64,000 nt of DNA from Akkermansiaceae bacterium (GTDB taxonomy: Bacteria > Verrucomicrobiota > Verrucomicrobiia > Verrucomicrobiales > DEV007), in assembly GCA_024233085.1 (NCBI GenBank), contig JACKQC010000006.1, forward strand, positions 1-64,000, given 5' to 3'. Below the pieces are notes generated by a model. It had not been told where the DNA came from. It worked only from the letters and a program-made list of their open reading frames with translations, and searched no databases. Positions 25,161-33,317 of the stretch are shown piece after piece. Made by a program: the position numbers and the translations under genes. Every line of letters starts with the position of its first letter. Position 1 is the stretch's first letter.

Positions 25161-28100
25161 TCAGGGACCGTCCGGATCCAGGGTCACGCCGCCGCCTTCG
25201 CGGTCGGTTCCGTTGCTCAGGAAATAGCCGAAGCCGCCCCGGTTCATCCCCTTGTTCAGCAGGATACCCCGGAAACCCGGATTCGTCCCGTCACTGTGCG
25301 GAAATTTCCCGCTGAACTGGCCGTTCTTCGCGTTGAGCTTCAGCGTGTAGTCCGTCCCCGCAATCGGGCGCGCCACCGCCCCGGTGGCCGGATCGACGCT
25401 GACCGCGCGGGTCAGCACCGAGGTCAGCTTTCCGTCTTCGAACACCAGATCCGCGTTGCCGGCGTCGGGGTCGGCCGCCCCCTGACCGAAATCCAGCGAT
25501 TGCGGTTTCGCGTAAAAGGTTCCCAGCGCGTCCAGCCACACTCCGTCGGGCCAGCCCGCCGGGTAGAGCGTCGATGTCGGCGTCGCCGGGCGCAGCCACA
25601 GCCAGTCCATTCCCGCCACGTCGCTGTCCGCCGCCATCGGATCGAAGGCCAGTTCGCCGCCCACCGCGCCCGCGTTCCGATACAGTTTCGCGAAAAGCGC
25701 CGCCGACGCCCCCTCGCGCAGCTTCGCCGAGCACGCCAACTTCGTCCCGTCGGCCAGGTATCCGCGCAACGACACCGTGCCCGTCCTGCCCAGCGTCAGG
25801 CCGGCCAAACCGTCCCCGGTCGGCGACACCGCGCTGTCGGTCTCCCGCGACGGGAAGGCCACGTTGTAGGCGCCGGACACCGGTTTGCCGCGTCTCAGGC
25901 GATTGAGCAGTTCGTCGGGCACCGGCATTTTCTTCCCGTACGGCGACCGCGCCCCCGCGAAGGTCGCCAGATCGACCATGCCGTCCCACAGCCCGCCCGA
26001 CAGGCCGGTCATGGAATCGACTTTCAGCCACAAATAACCCAGCGACCTCGCCGCGGACCCGCGCCCGATCGTCAGTTCGATCTCATCGCCCAGATCGGGC
26101 TTGAACCGCGCCCAACCGTCGTTGTCGAGATATCCGGAAAAGCGCCTCACCGTCCCGGCAAGGGCGACCGATCCGCTGAAGGCACCCTTGGCATCGACCT
26201 TCACCTTCACCAACCCGAAGGTGTCCAGCTCCGGCGTGCCGAGGGGCTTGACCAGCGCCTCGTAGTTCCCCGCCAGCGCGGCCAGGTTCGGGTCCTCGTA
26301 GCACACTTTGAATGTCTTTCGGACCACGCGGTGATCGTAGTCTTCGGCCTCGACGACGATGGTGTTCGGGCCGTTCTGGGGTTCCACCCCGCTCGCCGAC
26401 CAGGCCAGCGGACTGTCCGCCATCGTCCGTTGCGGCAGGGACAGAGGCGCGTCGAGCGGCAGTTCGATGCCGTTAAGCGTGACCGAGAAGCGCGTCAGCC
26501 CGAAATCGTCCGCGACGGTGCCCGCGAGGTCGAAGGGATTGTCCACGAAGACGCACTCGATCCCCAGAACATCTTTTTTCGACCTCCTCGGCCCGCTCTG
26601 TCCCTCAAGGTAGCCGGCATCGCCCTGTGGAGAGGTGATGACGATCACCGGCGGGGTCAGGTCAAGCCCGGGAGCCTCCACCATGAGCGTGAAATTCTGC
26701 GTGGCGTCGGGCGCGACGCCGTTGGCGGCGGTAATCGTCAGCGGATAGTTGCCGTCGGACCCGGGCGCGGGAGTTCCCGCGAGGGTCGCCGTGCCGTCAG
26801 ACAGATCGACGAATGTCACACCGGAGGGCAACGCGCCGCTCACGCTCAAGGCGGGCGTCGGAGCGCCGGTGGTCGTCACCGTGAAACTGCCGGAGAATCC
26901 CACGGAAAAGGAGGCGCTGTTCGCGCTGGTGATCGTGGGAGCCACGTCGTCGTCGGTCACGTCGATCGTGTCCGTTCCGTTCGTGTGAGCCGCCGCGCTG
27001 GCCGTGATCGTCACCGTCTGCGTGCCGTCCAGGATGGCGTCGTCCACGGCCGTGACCGGGAACATCGCCGACGCCTGCCCGTCGGGAATCGTCACCGTTG
27101 CCGGCACCGTCGCCTCGCTCGTGTCGCTGCTGGCCAGATTGACCGTCAAATTGCCGGTGGTGCCCGTGTTCCGGCTCACCGTGCCCGTCGCCGAGCCGCC
27201 ATTCTCGCTCATCGAGGCCGGAGAAATGCTCAAGCTCAGCGCCGCCGTGTCGTCGTCGGTCACGTCGATCATGTCCGTTCCGCCAGTGAATGTCGCCGCG
27301 CTGGCCGTGATCGTCACCGTCTGCGTGCCGTCCACGATCGCGTCGTCCACCGCCGTGACCGGGAACATCGCCGACGCCTGCCCGTCGGGAATCGTCACCG
27401 TTGCCGGCACCGCCGCCTCGCCCGTGTCGCTGCTGCCCAGGTTGACGGTCAAATTGCCGGTGGTGCCCGTGTTCCGGCTCACCGTGCCCGTCGCCGAGCC
27501 GCCGTTCTCGCTCATCGAGGCCGGAGAAATGCTCAAGCTTAGCGCCGCCGTGTCGTCGTCGGTCACGTCGATCGTGTCCGTTCCGTCGGTGAAAGTCGCC
27601 GCGCTGGCCGTGATCGTCACCGTCTGCGTGCCGTCCACCAACAGGTCGTCCACCGCCGTGACCGGGAACATCGCCGACGTCTGCCCGTCGGGAATCGTCA
27701 CCGTCGCTGGCACCGTCGCCTCGCCCGTGTCGCTGCTGCCCAGGTTGACGGTCAAATTGCCGGTGGTGCCCGTGTTCCGGCTCACCGTCCCCGTCGCCGA
27801 GCCGCCATTCTCGCTCATCGAGGCCGGAGAAATGCTCAAGCTCAGCGCCGCCGTGTCGTCGTCGGTCACGTCGATCGTGTCCGTTCCGTCGGCGAAAGTC
27901 GCCGCGCTGGCCGTGATCGTCACCGTCTGCGTGCCGTCCACGGTCGCGTCGTCCACCGCCGTGACCGGGAACATCGCCGACGTCTGCCCATCGGGAATCG
28001 TCACCATCGCCGGCACCGTCGCCTCGCTCGTGTCGCTGCTGCCCAGGTTGACGGTCAGATTGCCGGTGGTGTCGGTTCCGCGGCTCACCGTTCCCGTCGC

Positions 28101-31100
28101 CGAGCCGCCGTTCTCGCTCATCGAGGACGGCGCGATGCCAACGGTCAACGAAGACGCCCCGACCGTTCCGCCGATGGTGAAGTTGAACGGATTCTCGTCG
28201 CCGTCGTTGGTGTCGAAGCTGAGTGTTCCGCCGGGAGTCCCCGAAGCGGCGGCGTCGAGCCTGATCTGGAAGGTGGTGGTGCTCGTCGGTCCAATCACCG
28301 GATTGCCGAAACTCTGCGCGATGCTGAATCCGGCCGGCACCGAGAGATTCGCGAGCGTGAGGCTCAGCGTGCCCGCGTTCGTCACCGTGAAGGTTTTCGT
28401 CACCGGTGTCCCAACCGAGGTCGCGCCGAAGTCGAACGAGCCACCGTCCGCGATCTCTCCCGCGCCGGTTTCGGTCACGGTGATCTCCGGCGCGGCCCCC
28501 GTCGTCATGCCATTGGTCAGGACGAGCCCCGAATAGCCGACGGCCACGACTTGGTTCGCGTCGATGCCCCACAAGCCGTTGAGGACGGTGTGGAAATCGG
28601 TGTCGACGCCCTTCCAGGTCGTCCCGTCCCATCTCAAAATCGTGCCTTCTTCCCCCGCCGCCCAGACGTGACTGGCGTCAAAGCCCCGGACCGAGTAAAG
28701 GCGATTGCTCGTGCCGGAAGACTGCACACTCCACGCGCCGCCGTCCCAGTGTTGGATCAGCCCGAACAGGCCCGTCGCCCAGACATGGTTCGCGTCCGTT
28801 CCGCCGACGGCATACAGGGGGAGAGTCTCCCCTGTGACCCGCGGACTCCAGACGCTCCCGTCCCATTCCAGGATCGTGCCGCTGTCGCCCACCGCCCAGA
28901 TATGGTTGGCGTCGACACCCCAGATCGCGTTGAGATTCGTCGTGGTTCCGGAAGCCTGGGGGCTCCACGCGCTTCCATCCCATTTCAGGATCGTGCCCGA
29001 CGCACCGACGGCCCAAACGCTGTCGGCGGCGGCGCCCCACACGCCATTGAGGTTGTTGGTCGTGCCCGACGTTTGCGGTGCCCAGGCGCTTCCGTCCCAG
29101 CGAAGGATCGTGCCTGTCTGGCCGACGGCCCAGATGCTGTCGGCGGCGGCGCCCCACACCCCTTTCAGGTTCTTCGTCGTGCCGGATGCCTGTGACCGCC
29201 AGGCGGCGCCGTCCCATTCCCGAACCCTCCCCTGATCGCCAACCGCCCAGATCCGGTCGACATCCAGACCCCATACATCGGAAAGCACTTCCGATTCTCC
29301 GGGAAGGGTCTCGCCGGCCCATAAACCGCCGCTCCGCTTGAGAATCGTCGCCGAACCGCCGACCGCCCACACTCGTCCTCCGGCGACCCCCGCCACACCG
29401 GACAGATTCTTCGTCACGCCGGAAACTTCTGTGCTCCAGGAACTGCCGTCCCATTTTCTGATCGCACCCGACGTTCCCACCGCCCAGAGATTGTTCGCGT
29501 CGGTCCCCCACGCGTCCGAGAAAGATTGCGGAGTGCCGGACGTTTGCGGACTCCACGAAGCGCCATCCCATTTCAGAATCGTGCCGCCGTCGCCGAAAGC
29601 CCACACGTTGGCGGAATCGCTGCCCCAGACACTGGAGAGACCTCTCGTCGTCCCCGATGTCTGGGTCATCCAGGCGCCGCCGTCCCACTTGAGGATGCGG
29701 CCGCCGTCGCCCACCGCCCACACGTTGGAGGCGTCCGTGCCCCCCACGCCGCGCAGCCATTCCGTCACCCCCGTGGCCTGCAGGCTCCACGCGGCCCCGT
29801 CCCACTTCAGAATCCGGCCGCTCTGGCCGACCGCCCAGATGTTGTTGGCGTCGATTCCCCAGACGTCGAAAAGGTAACCCGGCACCCCCGACGCCTGGCT
29901 TCCCCAGGCGCTGCCGTTCCATTTCAGAATCGTTCCGTTGTCCCCGACCGCCCACACGTTGTTGGCGTCGATCCCCCAAATGCCGTAGAGAAAGGCGATG
30001 GTGCCGGAATTCTGAGTCTCCCAGGTGGCGCCCCCGTCGGTCGTGTGAAAAATCAGACCGTCCGCTCCGACCACCCATCCCGTCGAGGCGTCGGCAAACC
30101 ACGTGCCGTAGAGAAAACGCCCGTCGCCTCCGGGACCGTGCAGCGACCAGGTTTCCTCCCGCGTCACAGTGCCGGTTCCCGTTCCGTGAACTCCGAAGGA
30201 GAAAGGATTCTCGTCGCCGTCATTCGTCGTAAAAGTGATGACCGCGGCCCGGCTCCCCGGCGCGACGGGATCGAATGCCACCTGGATTTGCGTGGTCCCA
30301 CCCGGAGCCACCGGTGAAGTGGCGTAATCGACGATCTGGAAGTCCCCCGGATTCGCGCCCCTGATATTCGCAAAGCCCAGCGTCAAATCGTTTCCACCCG
30401 TGTTCCGAATAACGAAGGTGTGGGTCACCGAACCGCCATCGAAGGCGACACTGCCGTATTCCGTGCCCTTCGCCGCGCTCACCGCCGCGTCCCCGTTGGG
30501 AATATCCACCCCGCCGCCGGTCACCTCGATCTCCGCCGGAGCATCGTCATCGGTCACATCGATCGTGTCCGTTCCGTCGGTGAAAGTCGCCGCGCTGGCC
30601 GTGATCGTCACCGTCTGCGTGCCGTCCACGGTCGCGTCGTCCACCGCCGTGACCGGGAACATCGCCGAACCCTGCCCGTCGGGAATCGTCACCGTCGCCG
30701 GCACCGTCGCTTCGCCCGTGTCGCTGCTGCCCAGGTTCACCGTCAGGTTGCCCGTCGTCCCCGTGTTCCGGCTCACCGTCCCCGTCGCCGAACCGCCGTT
30801 TTCGCCCATCGAGGTTGGCGCAATCGTCAGCGTCAGCATCGGCGTGTCGTCATCGGTCACATCGATCGTGTCCGTCCCGTCGGTGAACGTCGCCGCACTG
30901 GCGGTGATCGTCACCGTCTGCGTGCCGTCCACGATCGCGTCGTCGATCGCCGTGACCGGGAACATCGCCGACGCCTGCCCGTCGGGAATTGTCACCGTCG
31001 CCGGCACCGTCGCCTCGCCCGTGTCGCTGCTGCCCAGGTTCACCGTCAGATTGCCCGTCGTCCCCGTGTTCCGGCTCACCGTCCCCGTCGCCGAACCGCC

Positions 31101-33194
31101 ATTCTCGCTCATCGAGGCCGGCGCAATCGTCAGCGTCAGCATCGGCGTGTCGTCATCGGTCACATCGATCGTGTCCGTTCCGTCGGTGAAAGTCGCCGCG
31201 CTGGCCGTGATCGTTACCGTCTGCGTGCCGTCCACGATCGCGTCGTCCACCGCCGTGACCGGGAACATCGCCAACGCCTGCCCGTCGGGAATCGTCACCG
31301 TCGCCGGCACCGTCGCCTCGCCCGTGTCGCTGCTGCCCAGGTTCACCGTCAGGTTGCCCGTCGTCCCCGTGTTCCGGCTCACCGTCCCCGTCGCCGAGCC
31401 GCCGTTTTCGCTCATCGAGGCCGGCGCAATCGTCAGCGTCAGCGCTGGCGCCAGTCCGACGCCATTGATGGCGAAGGTGAAGGGATTCTCATTCGCATCA
31501 TTACTGGCGATGCTTACCGTCGCGTTCTTAGTGCCGGTGGAACTGGGATCAAAAGTCACCTCGACGGTCGTGGTGCCTCCGTTGGCGTTCACCGGTGTCG
31601 AAGGCTGCGCTGTCACCGTAAAATCGCCGCTGCCGCTGATCGTCACATAGTTCGGCGGCGTGCCGGTAAGGTTCAGATCCGCGTCACCGCTGTTACTGAT
31701 CGTGAACGTGCGCGCCACCGGACTGCCGCCCACCGCCGCGCCGCCAAAGTCCGTGTCATCGGCGGTTGTCGGCGTCGTGTCCCCATCGGAAATATCCGTC
31801 CCATTGCCACTGACGGCGATTTCCGGAGCCGCGGGTGCCGTGCCTCCCTCGTAACGAACCAGTGCGAAGTCGTAATCGGTAAAGATAGGTCCGGTATGTC
31901 CCGCCACCACGATCTTCTCGTCGCTTTGCAGCGCCACGCTCTGGCCTTCTTCGTGATTGCCGATGGGCGTGATCACCTTGCCCCCGGTGCCGAAGCCCGT
32001 GTCCAGCGCTCCCGTGCTCGTGTAGCGCACTATGGCGACGTCCAGTGAGCCTCCCTTGTCCGAAAACCCCGCCACCACGATTTTCCCGTCGCTCTGCAAC
32101 GCCAACGCGTAGGCGCCTTCACTGCTGCCACCAAAATCCGTGGTCGCCTTTCCCCCGGTTCCGAAGCTCGTGTCCAGTGCCCCCGTGCTCGTGTAGCGCA
32201 CCACCGCAAAGTCCGCATGATTGACGCCACCCTGGGAAAAACCCGCCACCACGATCTTCCCGTCGCTCTGGATGGCGACGCCGTAGCCGCCGTCGTCGAT
32301 GCTCCCAATGGGAGTGATCACCTTGCCACCGGTGCCGAAGCTCGTGTCCAGCGCCCCCGTGCTCGTGTAGCGCACCACCGCAAAGTCATCGTTGGCGCCG
32401 GTGCCGGAATCACCCGCCACCACGATCTTCCCGTCGCTCTGCAGCGCAACGCTCCGACCTTGGTCGACGCCGCCACCAAAATCCGTGGTCACCTTGCCCC
32501 CGGTGCCGAAGCTCGTGTCCAGCGCCCCCGCGCTCGTGTAACGCACCACCGCAAAATCCACGGTGCCGCCGTTGTTGGAATGACCCGCCACCACGATCTT
32601 CCCGTCGCTCTGCAACGCCACACTCAAGCCGAGGTCGGTGCCGCCGAAGTCCGTGGTCACCTTGCCACCGCTGCCGAAGCTCGTGTCCAGCGCCCCCGTG
32701 CTCGTGTAGCGCGCCAGCGAAAAGTCCCAACTGCCACCGACGAGGGAGTGCCCCGCCACCACGATCTTCCCGTCGCTCTGCAACGCCATGGCGTAGCCGT
32801 TGTCGGCGCTGCCGGAGAAGTCCGTGGTCACCACGCCCCCCGTGCCAAAGCCCGTGTCCAGCACACCGTCGCTCGTGTAACGCGCCAGGGTAAAGTCATT
32901 GCTGCTGGCGTCGTTTTTCGAATACCCCGCCACCAGAATCTTCCCGTCGCTCTGCACCACCACGCTTTCTCCGCTGTCGCTGCCGGTGCCGATGGGTGTG
33001 GTCACCTTGCCCCCGGTGCCGAAACTCCCGTCCAAATCCCCCGGAGCGGCGTGGGCGTCAGGGGAGCCGGCGAGCATCGGGAGAACGACCGCGAGGAGAA
33101 ATCGGAGCGGCCATTCGGCGACCGTGCGGCGACCGGGTACCCGGCCCGAATTGCGGTCGGAGCGATGAGGTTTGGAAAAAGACGAAGAGATCAT
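25161..33194 (-). CDS. Giant surface protein A: delta-60, Calx-beta, ASH-type, propeller repeats and shared C-terminal domain
   Basis: 2,677 residues, secreted. Order, with approximate residues: signal peptide with a long charged front (1-49); seven delta-60 repeats (50-448, 'LDTSFGTGGKVTTDFGG'); choice-of-anchor/ASH-type domain (448-578); three Calx-beta-like repeats (581-883); second ASH-type domain (885-1,001); fourteen 'VWAVGDNGTILKWDG' repeats of about 40 residues, probably a beta-propeller (1,011-1,565); third ASH-type domain (1,568-1,681); four Calx-beta-like repeats (1,685-2,084); putative Ig (2,086-2,171); Ig-like domain (2,178-2,301); and a C-terminal domain (2,304-2,677) shared with giant B. 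Function is unknown; an adhesive or matrix role fits the domains. It follows the kinase gene by 123 bp on the same strand. Confidence 0.9.
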   Translation of the reverse strand: MISSSFSKPHRSDRNSGRVPGRRTVAEWPLRFLLAVVLPMLAGSPDAHAAPGDLDGSFGTGGKVTTPIGTGSDSGESVVVQSDGKILVAGYSKNDASSNDFTLARYTSDGVLDTGFGTGGVVTTDFSGSADNGYAMALQSDGKIVVAGHSLVGGSWDFSLARYTSTGALDTSFGSGGKVTTDFGGTDLGLSVALQSDGKIVVAGHSNNGGTVDFAVVRYTSAGALDTSFGTGGKVTTDFGGGVDQGRSVALQSDGKIVVAGDSGTGANDDFAVVRYTSTGALDTSFGTGGKVITPIGSIDDGGYGVAIQSDGKIVVAGFSQGGVNHADFAVVRYTSTGALDTSFGTGGKATTDFGGSSEGAYALALQSDGKIVVAGFSDKGGSLDVAIVRYTSTGALDTGFGTGGKVITPIGNHEEGQSVALQSDEKIVVAGHTGPIFTDYDFALVRYEGGTAPAAPEIAVSGNGTDISDGDTTPTTADDTDFGGAAVGGSPVARTFTISNSGDADLNLTGTPPNYVTISGSGDFTVTAQPSTPVNANGGTTTVEVTFDPSSTGTKNATVSIASNDANENPFTFAINGVGLAPALTLTIAPASMSENGGSATGTVSRNTGTTGNLTVNLGSSDTGEATVPATVTIPDGQALAMFPVTAVDDAIVDGTQTVTITASAATFTDGTDTIDVTDDDTPMLTLTIAPASMSENGGSATGTVSRNTGTTGNLTVNLGSSDTGEATVPATVTIPDGQASAMFPVTAIDDAIVDGTQTVTITASAATFTDGTDTIDVTDDDTPMLTLTIAPTSMGENGGSATGTVSRNTGTTGNLTVNLGSSDTGEATVPATVTIPDGQGSAMFPVTAVDDATVDGTQTVTITASAATFTDGTDTIDVTDDDAPAEIEVTGGGVDIPNGDAAVSAAKGTEYGSVAFDGGSVTHTFVIRNTGGNDLTLGFANIRGANPGDFQIVDYATSPVAPGGTTQIQVAFDPVAPGSRAAVITFTTNDGDENPFSFGVHGTGTGTVTREETWSLHGPGGDGRFLYGTWFADASTGWVVGADGLIFHTTDGGATWETQNSGTIAFLYGIWGIDANNVWAVGDNGTILKWNGSAWGSQASGVPGYLFDVWGIDANNIWAVGQSGRILKWDGAAWSLQATGVTEWLRGVGGTDASNVWAVGDGGRILKWDGGAWMTQTSGTTRGLSSVWGSDSANVWAFGDGGTILKWDGASWSPQTSGTPQSFSDAWGTDANNLWAVGTSGAIRKWDGSSWSTEVSGVTKNLSGVAGVAGGRVWAVGGSATILKRSGGLWAGETLPGESEVLSDVWGLDVDRIWAVGDQGRVREWDGAAWRSQASGTTKNLKGVWGAAADSIWAVGQTGTILRWDGSAWAPQTSGTTNNLNGVWGAAADSVWAVGASGTILKWDGSAWSPQASGTTTNLNAIWGVDANHIWAVGDSGTILEWDGSVWSPRVTGETLPLYAVGGTDANHVWATGLFGLIQHWDGGAWSVQSSGTSNRLYSVRGFDASHVWAAGEEGTILRWDGTTWKGVDTDFHTVLNGLWGIDANQVVAVGYSGLVLTNGMTTGAAPEITVTETGAGEIADGGSFDFGATSVGTPVTKTFTVTNAGTLSLTLANLSVPAGFSIAQSFGNPVIGPTSTTTFQIRLDAAASGTPGGTLSFDTNDGDENPFNFTIGGTVGASSLTVGIAPSSMSENGGSATGTVSRGTDTTGNLTVNLGSSDTSEATVPAMVTIPDGQTSAMFPVTAVDDATVDGTQTVTITASAATFADGTDTIDVTDDDTAALSLSISPASMSENGGSATGTVSRNTGTTGNLTVNLGSSDTGEATVPATVTIPDGQTSAMFPVTAVDDLLVDGTQTVTITASAATFTDGTDTIDVTDDDTAALSLSISPASMSENGGSATGTVSRNTGTTGNLTVNLGSSDTGEAAVPATVTIPDGQASAMFPVTAVDDAIVDGTQTVTITASAATFTGGTDMIDVTDDDTAALSLSISPASMSENGGSATGTVSRNTGTTGNLTVNLASSDTSEATVPATVTIPDGQASAMFPVTAVDDAILDGTQTVTITASAAAHTNGTDTIDVTDDDVAPTITSANSASFSVGFSGSFTVTTTGAPTPALSVSGALPSGVTFVDLSDGTATLAGTPAPGSDGNYPLTITAANGVAPDATQNFTLMVEAPGLDLTPPVIVITSPQGDAGYLEGQSGPRRSKKDVLGIECVFVDNPFDLAGTVADDFGLTRFSVTLNGIELPLDAPLSLPQRTMADSPLAWSASGVEPQNGPNTIVVEAEDYDHRVVRKTFKVCYEDPNLAALAGNYEALVKPLGTPELDTFGLVKVKVDAKGAFSGSVALAGTVRRFSGYLDNDGWARFKPDLGDEIELTIGRGSAARSLGYLWLKVDSMTGLSGGLWDGMVDLATFAGARSPYGKKMPVPDELLNRLRRGKPVSGAYNVAFPSRETDSAVSPTGDGLAGLTLGRTGTVSLRGYLADGTKLACSAKLREGASAALFAKLYRNAGAVGGELAFDPMAADSDVAGMDWLWLRPATPTSTLYPAGWPDGVWLDALGTFYAKPQSLDFGQGAADPDAGNADLVFEDGKLTSVLTRAVSVDPATGAVARPIAGTDYTLKLNAKNGQFSGKFPHSDGTNPGFRGILLNKGMNRGGFGYFLSNGTDREGGGVTLDPDGP
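25164..26285 (-). other. Shared C-terminal domain of giant A (residues 2,304-2,677)
   Basis: A 374-residue domain that aligns along its whole length with the end of giant B. Shared anchors include 'KGAFSGSV'/'RGAFSGTV', 'YLDNDGWARF'/'VLDNEGRARF', 'GAYNVAF'/'GVYNVVF', 'GTVSLRGYLADGTK'/'GTLSLRGQLADGTK', 'SLDFGQGA' (identical), 'NGQFSGKF'/'TGQFGGTF' and 'GILLNKGMNRGGFGYFL'/'GILLNKGKNRGGFGFFL'. No Pfam-type family that I can name matches it. Its terminal position suggests sorting or anchoring, which is inference. Confidence 0.85.
26940..28140 (-). repeat. Four tandem 303-bp Calx-beta-coding repeats (giant A, block 2)
   Basis: Four units of about 101 residues, each with 'SMSENGGSATGTVSR', 'VNLGSSDT', 'IPDGQ.SAMFPVTAVDD' and 'GTQTVTITASAATF'. 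Unit boundaries recur at 303-bp intervals (for example 27247, 27550, 27853) and neighbouring units are nearly identical in DNA, pointing to recent duplication or gene conversion. Confidence 0.9.
28500..30160 (-). repeat. Fourteen ~40-residue 'WAVG' repeats (giant A beta-propeller region)
   Basis: Fourteen units of the form 'GVWGIDANNVWAVGDNGTILKWDGSAW', spaced about 117-120 bp. Each unit offers four short strands, as in a propeller blade; fourteen units would make two seven-bladed propellers. Fold is inferred from the repeat length and pattern only. Confidence 0.8.
30545..31450 (-). repeat. Three tandem 303-bp Calx-beta-coding repeats (giant A, block 1)
   Basis: Three units with the same 303-bp period and near-identical DNA as the block at 26940-28140, although the blocks are separated by 2.4 kb of unrelated sequence (ASH-type and propeller regions). 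Confidence 0.9.
31850..33050 (-). repeat. Seven delta-60 repeats (giant A N-terminal region)
   Basis: Seven units of 50-60 residues following 'LDTSFGTGGKVTTDFGG...VALQSDGKIVVAGHS...FAVVRYTSTGA', the delta-60/uncharacterised propeller-type repeat found in large secreted proteins of several phyla. Confidence 0.88.
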
Positions 33195-33317
33195 GATCGG
33201 ATCGGATTTTCGGGTCCGCGTAGGCGGATCCCCGGTTCAATCCTGTTCTTCTCCGGCTCGTTCCGATTCTGACAGGGGGCCGCGAAGTTTTTTCCTCTCG
33301 CCCCCCGCAAGAAACCG
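33195..33317. promoter_or_regulatory. Gap between the kinase stop and the giant A start
   Basis: A 123-bp same-strand gap. An imperfect GC-rich hairpin (around 33211-33235, arms GGATCCGC/GCGGACCC on the minus strand) could attenuate read-through from the kinase gene; it has no T-tract. No clear promoter was recognised. Confidence 0.35.

Noticed and set aside
26940..31450. Regular 303-bp periodicity suggestive of a tandem non-coding array or CRISPR
   Set aside because: The repeats are in frame and encode Calx-beta-like domains; unit length is far from CRISPR repeat-spacer spacing.
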